From Acidianus hospitalis (GTDB lineage: Archaea > Thermoproteota > Thermoprotei_A > Sulfolobales > Sulfolobaceae): a stretch of 11,869 bases of DNA. Each line of letters begins with the position of its first letter. Position 1 is the first letter of the stretch. Below, piece by piece: positions 1 to 8,074 of this stretch. Made by a program: the position numbers and the translations under genes. The notes under the pieces were generated by a model, which was not told the origin of the DNA, searched no databases, and was given only the letters and a program-made list of their open reading frames with translations. The stretch is from contig QEFD01000184.1 in assembly GCA_003086435.1 (NCBI GenBank), positions 1 to 11,869 on the forward strand, written 5' to 3'.

Positions 1-752
1 TAATTTCCGAACTCAATCTGACCGTAAAAAGACCCAGAATAAATCCCTATATTAGTTTTTACATCCCCAGTATTTCTAAATCCTGATATGAAACAACAAA
101 TGAGATGTATAGTAAGATTTATGCATAATGGCTTGTGTTCCTGCTTAAGTACGATTAATACTGCATTATTGATCCCACAAGGCTTCCAATCATTTGTAAT
201 TGCAGAAGGATTATCACATATTTGCACAGTACTAGGATTGGTGTAAGCTGCATAAGGAGTCTTCAGCCTATATACCCAATATGAATCGTATACTGATGAG
301 GAATTATTACTCTCTTGTGAATGTGGCATTGGATCGGCGTAAATTATATTTCCCAACGTTGTTACCATTGCCAGCTTATTGAAACTACCTACTTGGTATT
401 CTAAAGCAGGATACTTATTCCACGTAGTTTCAGTTGGCTGCGGATCTATTATTTGAATATAGCCACATTTATATCCTAAAAAGTAAGAGACATTTAGTGG
501 AATTGGCGGAGAAGAGTAGTATACTAATACCGCCTTGCCAGTTACGTTACAGTAATAGAAACCTATAGGAGAATTCTCAGTATTAACTTCGCTTATCTGC
601 TCTTCTACTTCTACCTGCAATGGTTGTATTGCATTTATGTTCTCTTCCTCTTTAGAAGTTGTTGATGTTACAGTTAATGCTAATGGTACAAGCACAGCTA
701 TCATCACTATTAAGAGAAATACCATACCTATAACTGCAGATAGACCTTTCAT
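1..752 (-). CDS. Secreted pilin-like, cysteine-rich protein (3' end outside window)
   Basis: An open frame runs from ATG at 752 to the window edge without a stop: 250 residues are visible and the C-terminus is missing. The N-terminus starts MKG-LSAVIG and continues as one hydrophobic segment to about residue 28, then a charged stretch (KEEEN). This fits a short class III (prepilin) signal with KG before the cleavage point and resembles the archaeal type IV pilin N-terminal domain. The rest should lie outside the cell. It has seven cysteines (68, 96, 179, 192, 210, 219, 220) and several N-x-S/T sequons (N69, N87, N149, N150, N212), as expected for a glycosylated surface protein. It is divergent from the small gene at 831, with 78 bp between them. 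No pilus assembly ATPase or platform protein is visible, so pilus subunit, adhesin or other surface protein all remain possible. The frame and export signal are well supported; the function is not. Confidence 0.8.
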   Translation of the reverse strand, partial: MKGLSAVIGMVFLLIVMIAVLVPLALTVTSTTSKEEENINAIQPLQVEVEEQISEVNTENSPIGFYYCNVTGKAVLVYYSSPPIPLNVSYFLGYKCGYIQIIDPQPTETTWNKYPALEYQVGSFNKLAMVTTLGNIIYADPMPHSQESNNSSSVYDSYWVYRLKTPYAAYTNPSTVQICDNPSAITNDWKPCGINNAVLIVLKQEHKPLCINLTIHLICCFISGFRNTGDVKTNIGIYSGSFYGQIEFGN

Positions 753-796
753 GTCTGTTTGGTTTATTTTAAAGATCCGTGGGAAGAACGAAAGTA

Positions 797-807
797 ATAT
801 TTAATTA
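797..807. promoter_or_regulatory. AT-rich box, probable bidirectional TATA element
   Basis: The near-symmetrical sequence ATATTTAATTA lies about 28 bases upstream of GTG 831 on the plus strand, which fits a leaderless transcript. Read on the minus strand it would place a start near 776, giving the pilin-like gene a leader of roughly 24 bases. A second minus-strand candidate, TTTAAAATA at 765-773, is only about 17 bases from that ATG and so fits less well. Confidence 0.45.
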
Positions 808-830
808 TTACCTTATCTAATTACTCAATT

Positions 831-1070
831 GTGAGACTGATCCTTTGTTTAAATAAGTACACTGCTATTGCTATACTTTTCTTATCATCTGTTTTATCTA
901 GGTTAATTGGAATATCTTGGATTTATCAACTTATGTATTTTATTTTTACTATCCCAGACTATTCAATTCAAGGATTCTTGCTTAACATCTCTATGATAAT
1001 AATTCTCTCTTTTCTAATAATATTAATGGGAATTACAAAAGCTATAATAATATTAAAAAATAGAGTATAA
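831..1070 (+). CDS. Small two-helix membrane protein, unknown function
   Basis: This frame encodes 79 residues from a GTG start. The product is strongly hydrophobic, with about two membrane-spanning stretches (roughly residues 10-38 and 50-73) and a basic end (KNRV). I do not recognise a family. In favour of a real gene, an AT-rich box sits about 28 bases upstream of the GTG, the position used by other leaderless genes here, and the frame exactly fills the space between the divergent pilin-like gene and the convergent SQR gene (10 bp between stops). Against it, AT-rich DNA easily produces hydrophobic open frames, and the GTG start is unsupported by a Shine-Dalgarno motif. If real, it could be an accessory membrane peptide for either neighbour, but nothing in the sequence says so. 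Confidence 0.45.
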   Translation: MRLILCLNKYTAIAILFLSSVLSRLIGISWIYQLMYFIFTIPDYSIQGFLLNISMIIILSFLIILMGITKAIIILKNRV

Positions 1071-1080
1071 GATATTGACT

Positions 1081-2313
<1,233 letters not shown>

Positions 2314-2316
2314 TTA

Positions 2317-2338
2317 TCAAACAAAACTATATGTTTGA
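2317..2338. promoter_or_regulatory. Inverted repeat TCAAAC-N10-GTTTGA in SQR promoter
   Basis: The arms TCAAAC (2317-2322) and GTTTGA (2333-2338) are perfect reverse complements separated by 10 bases, and lie 7-28 bases upstream of the SQR start codon. If the T-rich element around 2341-2349 is the TATA box, the dyad covers the region between it and the transcription start. There a bound dimeric repressor would block RNA polymerase. The dyad is seen directly; its role as operator is inferred. Confidence 0.45.
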
Positions 2339-2339
2339 A

Positions 2340-2360
2340 CATAAAAAAACCTTTTTTATG
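2340..2360. promoter_or_regulatory. A/T-rich inverted repeat CATAAAAAA / TTTTTTATG near SQR TATA box
   Basis: The arms CATAAAAAA (2340-2348) and TTTTTTATG (2352-2360) are perfect 9-base reverse complements around a 3-base centre. The element probably includes the SQR TATA box, read on the minus strand. It directly adjoins the TCAAAC/GTTTGA dyad, so the two are stacked upstream of one gene. It may be only a symmetrical TATA region. Confidence 0.4.
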
Positions 2361-2392
2361 TAAAGTTATATTTTTCAATTAATCTAATTTTT

Positions 2393-2407
2393 ATAAAAAA
2401 TGAAAAA
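2393..2407 (-). terminator. Poly-T terminator of the glycosyltransferase gene
   Basis: On the minus strand, directly after the TGA stop (2410-2408), the sequence reads TTTTT, CA, then another T-run. Sulfolobales terminate at such T-rich stretches without a strong hairpin. It lies just before the SQR promoter, so it would separate the two genes, which have the same orientation. Confidence 0.5.
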
Positions 2408-3466
2408 TCAACATTCAAAAGTTTGACATAAAAATTCCTTTAATTTCACTGCATGATTTTCCCAAGATAATTCCTTTGCAGTATTCCACGCATTAACGCT
2501 CATTTTATGCCAGTTTTCTAAAGTTTCATTAATCCTATCTATGGCTTCTTTCCAATCTCTTACTACAAATCCGTTTTCACTTTGCTTTATTAGCTCCTTA
2601 CTTCCTAGGCCTTCGTTAACTATTACAGGCACTCCGTAAGCCATTGCCTCAATTACTCCCAATCCTGGACCTCTTTCATTAAAGCCAAACCTTACAAGGA
2701 CTGAGGCTTTAGAATACAGCTCTACGAGTTTTTCCTCGCTTATTTTTCCAGTTACTGTTACGTAATTTCCGTACTTTCTTAAGAATTCTTTTAAAGTATC
2801 TTCCCTAGCCCAAGAACCTGCCATTACCATTTTACCTTTTATTCTCTTTGCTATTTCGCCGTAAATCTCTGGTTTTCTTCCGGAGTCCCAAGTTGATACT
2901 GCCAAAACAATTCTTTCTCTGCTTTCTGGCAATTTACTTACCGGATAACAGCCCGGGTATATTACTTCAGATTTTATTCCGTATTCCTCTAAAGTCTTCC
3001 TATTCCACATAGAATTAGTAATAATAATCTTTGCATTTCTTAATACCTTTTCTTCAATTTTCTTAGGTAAAAAATACTTCGCACCTCTCAAGGGTAATGA
3101 TGTTTCGTGGAGGTAAACCGCGTAATCTTCTCCGTAACGTAATTTCCTTATGTAACCGGTAATTCCTGCAAATTGATCGTGATAAAGGGTAGGTCCCTTA
3201 ATTTTTGTTGCTCTTAAAATTAGGTCAAGGTCTACTGTTGCTTCCTTTCCTCTATGTTTTGCATAAATTGAAGTTATAAAAGAGAAAAGAGGAGTAAAGA
3301 AGCCTTTTTCTCCCCTTTTCCTAAGTATTACATAATTTACGCCGTCCAGCTTATAATTTCCTCCAGCGTCCCTATAAATTATTAGTTTCCAGTTAGTATT
3401 CCTAGCTTCTTCTATAGCAATTTTAGGAACAGCGCTATTCCATAAAAGTCTTACAGCAATTTGCAT
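2408..3466 (-). CDS. Glycosyltransferase family 4-like protein
   Basis: This cytosolic GT-B type transferase probably moves a sugar from a nucleotide donor to a glycan, lipid or glycoprotein precursor; donor and acceptor cannot be told. The N-terminal half carries the acceptor domain, with the segment [14 protein letters not shown] near 118-131 and [21 protein letters not shown] near 146-166 (numbered from a possible TTG at 3472). The C-terminal donor domain has the GT4 hallmark [17 protein letters not shown] (268-284). Two alternative starts lie close together: TTG 3472 and ATG 3466. I chose ATG 3466 (352 residues) because an AT-rich box (TTTATTATT on the minus strand, 3491-3499) lies about 29 bases upstream of it, as in leaderless neighbours. 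The first glutamate of the usual E-x7-E motif is displaced by one residue here. It follows the zinc-ribbon gene by 33 bp in the same direction. Confidence 0.85.
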   Translation of the reverse strand: MQIAVRLLWNSAVPKIAIEEARNTNWKLIIYRDAGGNYKLDGVNYVILRKRGEKGFFTPLFSFITSIYAKHRGKEATVDLDLILRATKIKGPTLYHDQFAGITGYIRKLRYGEDYAVYLHETSLPLRGAKYFLPKKIEEKVLRNAKIIITNSMWNRKTLEEYGIKSEVIYPGCYPVSKLPESRERIVLAVSTWDSGRKPEIYGEIAKRIKGKMVMAGSWAREDTLKEFLRKYGNYVTVTGKISEEKLVELYSKASVLVRFGFNERGPGLGVIEAMAYGVPVIVNEGLGSKELIKQSENGFVVRDWKEAIDRINETLENWHKMSVNAWNTAKELSWENHAVKLKEFLCQTFEC

Positions 3467-3490
3467 TAACAAAAAGAAAGAAGAAAAGAA

Positions 3491-3499
3491 AATAATAAA
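3491..3499 (-). promoter_or_regulatory. TATA-like box of the glycosyltransferase gene
   Basis: TTTATTATT on the minus strand is centred about 29 bases upstream of ATG 3466, consistent with a leaderless transcript. The T-rich stretch that follows (about 3472-3492) may also terminate the upstream zinc-ribbon gene. If so, the two genes are separate units despite their close spacing. Confidence 0.45.
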
Positions 3500-3994
3500 T
3501 TAAGCTAATCTTGCACCGCAGTTTATACAGAACTTAGCCCCTGGCGGATTTAAGTAACCGCATTGCGGGCATCTGATTTGTTGAGGTACTTGAGGAGTAA
3601 TTGGTTGCTGAGAAGGGACTGTTGGAGTTATTTGTTGATTAATTGGTTGCATTGTTGGCTGTTGCATTGGTAAGTCAAATAAACCGTCATTAATTTCCTT
3701 ATCTATTTGTTTTAATAATCTTCTATCTATCAATTCTCTGCCTAGGGGCCCTATATGTTCCTCTTCAATTATTATCCTAAACTCTGATGGAGAGCCCGTA
3801 ACTCTAACTATTAATTCTTCTGCATGATGAAAATGACCTTTCTTTAGTCCTCTAATCATGTAATCCTGGTATTGAGGATTGCCCATCATCATTGGCTGCA
3901 CAGTCGATTCCCAGCCTTCTTGCAAAAGTATACTATTAATTTCTTGAGCTAACGCTTGAAGGTTTACATATCTTCCTGTATAGAGTTTCTGCAT
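3500..3994 (-). CDS. Zinc-ribbon protein with unknown N-terminal domain
   Basis: A soluble 164-residue protein in three parts. Residues 1-108 form an apparently folded alpha/beta domain that I do not recognise; it contains a histidine cluster (KKGHFHHAEE, 51-60). Residues 109-140 are a proline- and glutamine-rich linker. Residues 141-164 are a zinc ribbon with CPQC (142-145) and CINC (156-159), four cysteines able to bind one zinc ion. The ribbon and linker closely resemble those of the PRC-barrel protein at 4709-5080. ATG 3994 is supported by TTTATTAAA (4016-4024, minus strand), centred 26 bases upstream, giving a leaderless transcript. The ribbon type is common in archaeal proteins and may serve protein or nucleic-acid contacts, but no role can be assigned. 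Gene reality is well supported; function unknown. Confidence 0.85.
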   Translation of the reverse strand: MQKLYTGRYVNLQALAQEINSILLQEGWESTVQPMMMGNPQYQDYMIRGLKKGHFHHAEELIVRVTGSPSEFRIIIEEEHIGPLGRELIDRRLLKQIDKEINDGLFDLPMQQPTMQPINQQITPTVPSQQPITPQVPQQIRCPQCGYLNPPGAKFCINCGARLA

Positions 3995-4015
3995 ATCATA
4001 TTACCCATCTGTTGA

Positions 4016-4024
4016 TTTAATAAA
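4016..4024 (-). promoter_or_regulatory. TATA-like box of the 3500-3994 zinc-ribbon gene
   Basis: TTTATTAAA read on the minus strand is centred 26 bases upstream of ATG 3994, the distance expected for a transcript starting at the start codon. No Shine-Dalgarno motif precedes the ATG. Confidence 0.5.
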
Positions 4025-4086
4025 TCTTAGTGAGTTTTTATTAGTTTCAACTTCGTCTCTTCTCTTTTATTATTAAACCATATAGC

Positions 4087-4590
4087 ATGGAATCTTTATC
4101 GTCATTTATATTAGTAGGTGCCACAATTATTATAGGTGTTATAATTTTCTCATTATTTGCATCATACGGTGCTATATATTCCACAAACACTTTAGAAGTT
4201 CAAGAGGCTCAATATTATTCTTCTGGACTTAGAATATCCTCTGGCTCTCCAGCAGGAAATCAAACACCTGTAATTATAATCAATTTTAATTATCCAGTCG
4301 GTTGTTTATATCTTATTGCATTTTTAATAAAACCTTGTTATTCTAAGTCAGCGTCAACGGTCACTCCAATGTGCTATGCATTAATAAATTCAACAGTGCC
4401 TACCAAAATGACCTTAACAGTACTTGGTTTAAGCGGTAATATAATATATGAAGGGGAAATTGAAGCTTACAAAGTATATGTAGGAAATATAGAATTCGTT
4501 TGTACTAAGCCAGGATATTATACAGAGCTATGGGTAGTAATGAAAATAGATTGCCAATTCTTTAGAATAGGTTATTATGTTATAAATTAA
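4087..4590 (+). CDS. Pilin-like secreted protein, cysteine-containing
   Basis: A 167-residue protein with one N-terminal hydrophobic segment (about 7-31) right after MESLSS, then a predicted extracellular domain. The layout resembles archaeal type IV pilin-like proteins. However, the class III cleavage motif is imperfect: ES precedes LSSF where KG or RG is usual, so it may instead be a single-pass anchored surface protein. It has five cysteines (73, 84, 96, 139, 156) and N-x-T sequons at N58 and N101. The general plan is shared with the truncated gene at 1-752, though I could not align the two. The nearest TATA-like box (4066-4074) is only about 17 bases from the ATG; an alternative around 4035-4043 would give a 22-base leader. 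It is divergent from the zinc-ribbon gene and ends 8 bp before the convergent tRNA gene. Confidence 0.75.
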   Translation: MESLSSFILVGATIIIGVIIFSLFASYGAIYSTNTLEVQEAQYYSSGLRISSGSPAGNQTPVIIINFNYPVGCLYLIAFLIKPCYSKSASTVTPMCYALINSTVPTKMTLTVLGLSGNIIYEGEIEAYKVYVGNIEFVCTKPGYYTELWVVMKIDCQFFRIGYYVIN

Positions 4591-4592
4591 CA

Positions 4593-4672
<80 letters not shown>

Positions 4673-4695
4673 AATTATAATATTAACTCGCCTTT

Positions 4696-4706
4696 TTTAT
4701 ATATTT
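4696..4706 (-). promoter_or_regulatory. TATA box of the tRNA-Gly gene
   Basis: On the minus strand AAATATATAAA is centred about 29 bases upstream of the first base of the mature tRNA. It lies just beyond the stop codon of the PRC-barrel gene (4711-4709), so the tRNA probably has its own promoter rather than being co-transcribed. Confidence 0.55.
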
Positions 4707-4708
4707 TT

Positions 4709-5080
4709 CTAAGGTAATTTAGCCCCACATCTCATACAGTATATACTACCTGGGGGATTTTGATAACCACAATACGGGCAAATTACACCTTGTTGAGGAA
4801 CGCTTTGCTGAGGTAATGGCTGCGTATAGATGTTTTGCATTTGTTGTGAATATTCTTTTAATACAATAACATCGCCGATACCTCTTATTTCACTAATTGA
4901 ATAATAGGCCTCTTTACCGTCCTTTGTTGAAACAATTATTGCCATTTTTCCCTCAGTATCATAACCAGTCTCCTTTACCGTTCCTATAATTATGCCATCC
5001 TGATTTATAACTTGTTTCCCTATTAAATCCTCTCTCCTATAGAATTTCTTCTGAGACACATTCAATTTATATAGGGACAT
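4709..5080 (-). CDS. PRC-barrel domain protein with C-terminal zinc ribbon
   Basis: A 123-residue soluble protein. Residues 15-76 form a PRC-barrel-like beta domain: REDLIGKQVINQDGIIIGTV at 16-35, then the strands MAIIVSTKDG and YYSISEIRGIGDVIVL. This fold occurs in the photosynthetic reaction-centre H subunit, in the rRNA-processing protein RimM and in many small archaeal proteins, where it tends to bind other proteins or RNA. Residues 79-99 are a glutamine/proline-rich linker. Residues 100-123 are a zinc ribbon with CPYC (101-104) and CMRC (115-118). The tail matches the 3500-3994 protein closely, suggesting a shared module on different heads. ATG 5080 is supported by ATAAAAAA on the minus strand, centred about 28 bases upstream. 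It is divergent from the MFS gene at 5111, and the two promoters overlap. The target is unknown. Confidence 0.85.
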   Translation of the reverse strand: MSLYKLNVSQKKFYRREDLIGKQVINQDGIIIGTVKETGYDTEGKMAIIVSTKDGKEAYYSISEIRGIGDVIVLKEYSQQMQNIYTQPLPQQSVPQQGVICPYCGYQNPPGSIYCMRCGAKLP

Positions 5081-5112
5081 AGTTAAAAGCTTTCCTTCAG
5101 TACATTTTTTAT
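5081..5112. promoter_or_regulatory. Overlapping divergent leaderless promoters
   Basis: Only 30 bp separate the ATG codons of the divergent genes starting at 5080 (minus) and 5111 (plus). The TATA-like box for the plus gene, TTAAAA (5083-5088), lies next to the minus-strand ATG. The box for the minus gene, ATAAAAAA (minus strand, 5105-5112), includes part of the plus-strand ATG. Each box is about 26-28 bases from its own start codon. Polymerase bound at one start would therefore cover the other gene's TATA box. The geometry is visible; competition between the two is inferred. Confidence 0.5.
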
Positions 5113-6250
5113 GAATAATAAAGAAAAAAGATCTTCAGCAATTATAATCTTTATAACCTCCTTATCTTTCTTTCTAAGCTATTTTTCTAGAATTGCTTGG
5201 GGCATAGTTTCAGTTTATTCCTCACTTAAACCCACTGAAGTACAAGATAGTATAATATTTTCATTATTCTTCATAGGGTATGTGATAGTTCAAATTCCTT
5301 CTGGCTTTATTGCAAACAGTTACCCAAAAATAACTTCTGTAACTTCCCTCTTGGGATTATCATTTGCCTCTTTTCTTTCAGGCTATGCTAACTCTATAAC
5401 TTTTGAATATTTTTCTAGTATTCTCATGGGACTATTTGCTGGCTGGATTTATCCTACAACAATTAAAATTTTATCTTGTAGATTTTCTGGAAAAGAATTA
5501 CCAGTAGCAATAGGTTATTATAGTTTAGCGTGGCCGTTATCTATAGTACTTTCTGGCATAACATTACCTTATTTAAGTATTAATTTTGGCTGGAGGTTCC
5601 CTTACTATCTAATTTCAATGATATCATTCCTTACAGCTTTATCTTACTTGCTTATTCCTATTAAAAAATCTAAAATTGAAAGAAAGTCAATCTTTACTGT
5701 AGCAAGAAATAGGAACGTTATAATAGTTAGCTTCTCAGGATTCCTCTTCTTCCTCTCTTATTGGATAATAACCCTTTATACATATAAATATTTCCTAACC
5801 TTAGGAATGAATTCCTACATTGCAGGCTTAGCCTACTCAATGCTCGCCTTGGCAGGAATTCCTTCAACTATAATTGCAGGCTACATAATAAGGAGAGTTG
5901 GAATCAAAAATTCCCTAACATTTTTTGAAGGAATTTACGGTTTGCTTACACTTAATCTTTCCTATTATTTATCAATAATTCAAGTTTTTATCGTAGCTTG
6001 CACTATGGGATTTGTTAGATTTATAATAACTCCAGCAAATTCAAGTGCAGTATCAATGATTGATAGGAAAAACGCAGGAAGTATTTCCGGTTTCGCAAAC
6101 TTTTTCTGGCAGAGTAGCGGTATTGTTGCACCATTATTTGCATCCATGGTTATAGCTTCCCTAGGTTTTAAGATCCTTTGGTTATTCTCAGGATTTATAA
6201 TAATACTTTCTTCAACCATTTACTTATTTTTACTGAAAATTAAGGAATGA
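5111..6250 (+). CDS. MFS transporter, unknown substrate
   Basis: A 379-residue integral membrane protein with about twelve hydrophobic segments, arranged as in the major facilitator superfamily. These carriers move small solutes by proton symport, antiport or uniport. The loop between helices 2 and 3 holds a weak motif A, GFIANSYPK (65-73), in which the usual Asp is Asn69 and the GRK end is reduced. Helix 1 contains an arginine (Arg27, YFSRIAWG), a position often used for anionic substrates in the anion:cation symporter branch; that is suggestive only. The protein is clearly different from the paired transporters at 6830-8008 and 9574-10767. ATG 5111 is supported by TTAAAA (5083-5088) at leaderless distance. 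It is divergent from the PRC-barrel gene. The fold assignment is strong; the substrate is open. Confidence 0.88.
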   Translation: MNNKEKRSSAIIIFITSLSFFLSYFSRIAWGIVSVYSSLKPTEVQDSIIFSLFFIGYVIVQIPSGFIANSYPKITSVTSLLGLSFASFLSGYANSITFEYFSSILMGLFAGWIYPTTIKILSCRFSGKELPVAIGYYSLAWPLSIVLSGITLPYLSINFGWRFPYYLISMISFLTALSYLLIPIKKSKIERKSIFTVARNRNVIIVSFSGFLFFLSYWIITLYTYKYFLTLGMNSYIAGLAYSMLALAGIPSTIIAGYIIRRVGIKNSLTFFEGIYGLLTLNLSYYLSIIQVFIVACTMGFVRFIITPANSSAVSMIDRKNAGSISGFANFFWQSSGIVAPLFASMVIASLGFKILWLFSGFIIILSSTIYLFLLKIKE

Positions 6251-6357
6251 TATACTTATTAACCCCTTTGAAAGAGGTAAAAATAGAAAGGGAATTAAAA
6301 GTATGCACGAAAAATCTCTATTTAAGTCAAATAAATTATCCTTCTCAAAGAGAATTC

Positions 6358-6365
6358 TAAATATA
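6358..6365 (+). promoter_or_regulatory. TATA-like box upstream of the GNAT gene
   Basis: TAAATATA is centred about 28 bases upstream of ATG 6390 and about 50 bases upstream of ATG 6412. By the spacing of other genes here, transcription should begin at about 6388-6390. That favours an original start codon at 6390 rather than 6412. Confidence 0.5.
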
Positions 6366-6371
6366 GGAAAA

Positions 6372-6404
6372 TCGCGTTAATGCCCCTTCATGGGGCTTAC
6401 GCGA
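6372..6404. repeat. GC-rich imperfect palindrome / hairpin before the GNAT gene
   Basis: The outer arms TCGCGT (6372-6377) and ACGCGA (6399-6404) and the inner arms GCCCC (6382-6386) and GGGGC (6392-6396) are perfect complements. AA (6379-6380) can pair with TT (6397-6398), leaving two single bulges and a five-base loop, TTCAT. This gives about 13 pairs in an otherwise AT-rich region, ending 7 bases before ATG 6412. It could be a DNA operator spanning the transcription start, or an RNA hairpin if transcription begins further upstream. It is not followed by a T-run, so it does not look like a terminator. Confidence 0.6.
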
Positions 6405-6411
6405 AATAAAA

Positions 6412-6828
6412 ATGGAGGATGCAGAAAAACCGTTCAAAAGCGGAGATTACAGAATGGATAAGTATTCGCTAAAGGACTACTATTTATGGAAATTACAGGG
6501 AGACCTAGTTTACGTCTTGGACGTTGACGGAAATATTGCAGGAGTTATAGATATCGTAGAGAAGGAAGATAGCCTCCTTATAGACATGCTAGCTAGGAAT
6601 AATTTAGTAAAAGCAGAAAAAGTAGGTAGTAGATTGCTGGATTTTGCTGAATATTTAGCTAAAATTAAAGGTAAAAAATTGGTAAAACTTGAGGCATTAA
6701 ATACTGCAATTGGATTTTACAAGAAAATGGGATATAAGGAAGTTTACAAAAGGTTTGACAAAGAATGGGGAATACTTACGGTAATGGAAAAAGAAATTAC
6801 TGCTGAAGAATACGTTCCTAATTATTAA
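6412..6828 (+). CDS. GNAT-family N-acetyltransferase, probable 5' frameshift
   Basis: A 138-residue protein of the GNAT fold, which transfers acetyl from acetyl-CoA to an amine on a protein or small molecule. The core is visible: strand VYVLDVDGNIAGVIDIVE (33-50), strand and acetyl-CoA helix LLIDMLARNN...VGSRLLDFAEYLAKIKG (55-87), then KLEALNTAIGFYKKMGYKEV (92-111), the typical last segment. The Q/R-x-x-G-x-G loop is degenerate (KAEKVG, 67-72). ATG 6412 yields a product starting MEDAEKP, without a first beta strand. The same frame upstream reads GLREIK, exactly what that strand should be, but has no start codon. ATG 6390, placed correctly behind a TATA box, would join this frame if the G-run at 6392-6395 were one base shorter. 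The gene is therefore either slightly truncated or frameshifted. It is convergent with the next gene, with 1 bp between stops. Confidence 0.78.
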   Translation: MEDAEKPFKSGDYRMDKYSLKDYYLWKLQGDLVYVLDVDGNIAGVIDIVEKEDSLLIDMLARNNLVKAEKVGSRLLDFAEYLAKIKGKKLVKLEALNTAIGFYKKMGYKEVYKRFDKEWGILTVMEKEITAEEYVPNY

Positions 6829-6829
6829 G

Positions 6830-8008
6830 TTATTTATTTTTTGTAGTAATTGCACCTCTTGGCCACGTTAATAATGTTATTAAAACTATGGCCAAGGAGG
6901 AATACCCTAAAACATTTCCAAACAATGGAGAATTAGCTAAACCAAACATTTGGACTAAACTACCCATGGTTATTGATCCTATACCACCGACAACGCTACC
7001 TAAATTGTAAGATAAACCAGTTAGTGCTGACCTAACTTCCGGTGGTACAGATTCTATAATCAATAAAGGCGCCAATGGCCAAAATCCTGTAGCTATTGAA
7101 TATACTAATAAACCTATAAGCATTAACTCAGGAGATTTTAATATTATTGGTAACATCATTGGTAATCCTATCATTTCTCCAATAACACCGTAAGTTATCA
7201 ATTTCCTCTTATTTATGAAGTCTGCAACTCTGCCATACACTATGAAAGATATTGCCAAGGATACGTTAGCAACGGTCATCATTAAGCCAACAAAGTCCTT
7301 TGATAAGCCTAAATATTCAGCCAAATCTGGATAAACTGCAAATATTGAATAATAAGAGAAGAACATCCCAGATATTATTATTGACGCCCTAATTAGAATC
7401 TTGGTGTATTCCTTAACGTTAACTTTACTTACAACTCTCCTAGACGCTTTAACGTCTGATACTTTCAAAATTATATACGGCAACAAAATTATTGGAATTG
7501 CTCCAGTAAGTAAAAATAACCTCCAACCAATACCGCTCATTGCTGGAGCAAATTCTATAAAAGCTACTCCAGTCAATGCATAACCTACACCGTAGCCTGC
7601 TTGGACGATTCCATTAATTAGTCCCCTAGCGCTTGGAGGAGCTTGTTCATAAGCTATTACAGTTCCTGCAGTCCATTGGGCACCCATGAATAATCCTTGT
7701 AAAGCTCTCGCAACTAGTAATATTATTGCATTAGGAGAAAAAGCCATTAAACCTTGAAATGCCGAATATCCCGCAGTCCCTATTATTAATATTGACTTCC
7801 TTCCTCTTTGATCTGCTATCTTACCAAAAGTATAACCTCCTATTACTCTGAATATTAAACCTAAGGCAAAAAGCAAAGTTCCTTCTACTGCATTTAAACC
7901 CAAGCATTTTTGGAAATAATAATATACATAAGTTACTATTAGTAAATCGTAAATATTTCCTGCCCAAGAAAAGAACGCTGAAATTGTAGCATGAATGTAT
8001 TTCTGCAT
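6830..8008 (-). CDS. MFS transporter, metabolite:H+ symporter type (copy 1)
   Basis: A 392-residue membrane protein with about twelve hydrophobic segments. It carries a good motif A, GKIADQRGRK (62-71), in the loop between helices 2 and 3, an Asp in helix 1 (NIYDLL, Asp21), and the strongly conserved run [14 protein letters not shown] (111-124). The overall pattern is that of the metabolite:H+ symporter or sialate/lactate-type branch, whose members often carry monocarboxylates or other organic anions. It is a close paralogue of the 9574-10767 protein: by eye, about 95 of the first 150 positions are identical without gaps. The ATPase-like gene lies just upstream in the same orientation. No clear TATA box sits at leaderless distance, but an AT-rich stretch (8026-8042) is near. 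The substrate is inferred from the family and from the acetyl-CoA synthetase gene nearby; it is not proven. Confidence 0.88.
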   Translation of the reverse strand: MQKYIHATISAFFSWAGNIYDLLIVTYVYYYFQKCLGLNAVEGTLLFALGLIFRVIGGYTFGKIADQRGRKSILIIGTAGYSAFQGLMAFSPNAIILLVARALQGLFMGAQWTAGTVIAYEQAPPSARGLINGIVQAGYGVGYALTGVAFIEFAPAMSGIGWRLFLLTGAIPIILLPYIILKVSDVKASRRVVSKVNVKEYTKILIRASIIISGMFFSYYSIFAVYPDLAEYLGLSKDFVGLMMTVANVSLAISFIVYGRVADFINKRKLITYGVIGEMIGLPMMLPIILKSPELMLIGLLVYSIATGFWPLAPLLIIESVPPEVRSALTGLSYNLGSVVGGIGSITMGSLVQMFGLANSPLFGNVLGYSSLAIVLITLLTWPRGAITTKNK

Positions 8009-8074
8009 TGCATTTTTCCTAGTTTAACTTTAACACTTATTCTTAATTTACTAAATTTAAAAAGACTGTAAGTT

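Noticed and set aside
5980..6219. Open frame on the minus strand inside the MFS gene
   Set aside because: It lies wholly within the plus-strand transporter frame and has no recognisable protein character or promoter of its own.
6372..6404. Hairpin as terminator of the MFS gene ending at 6250
   Set aside because: It is over 120 bases from that stop and no T-run follows it; a promoter-associated role fits better.
6380..6409. Nine-codon upstream frame (MPLHGAYAK) before the GNAT gene
   Set aside because: It lies in the palindrome and upstream of the predicted transcript start at about 6388-6390, so it would not be complete in the RNA; probably chance.
7401..7583. Open frame on the plus strand inside transporter copy 1
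   Set aside because: It is antisense to a clear MFS gene and has no independent support.
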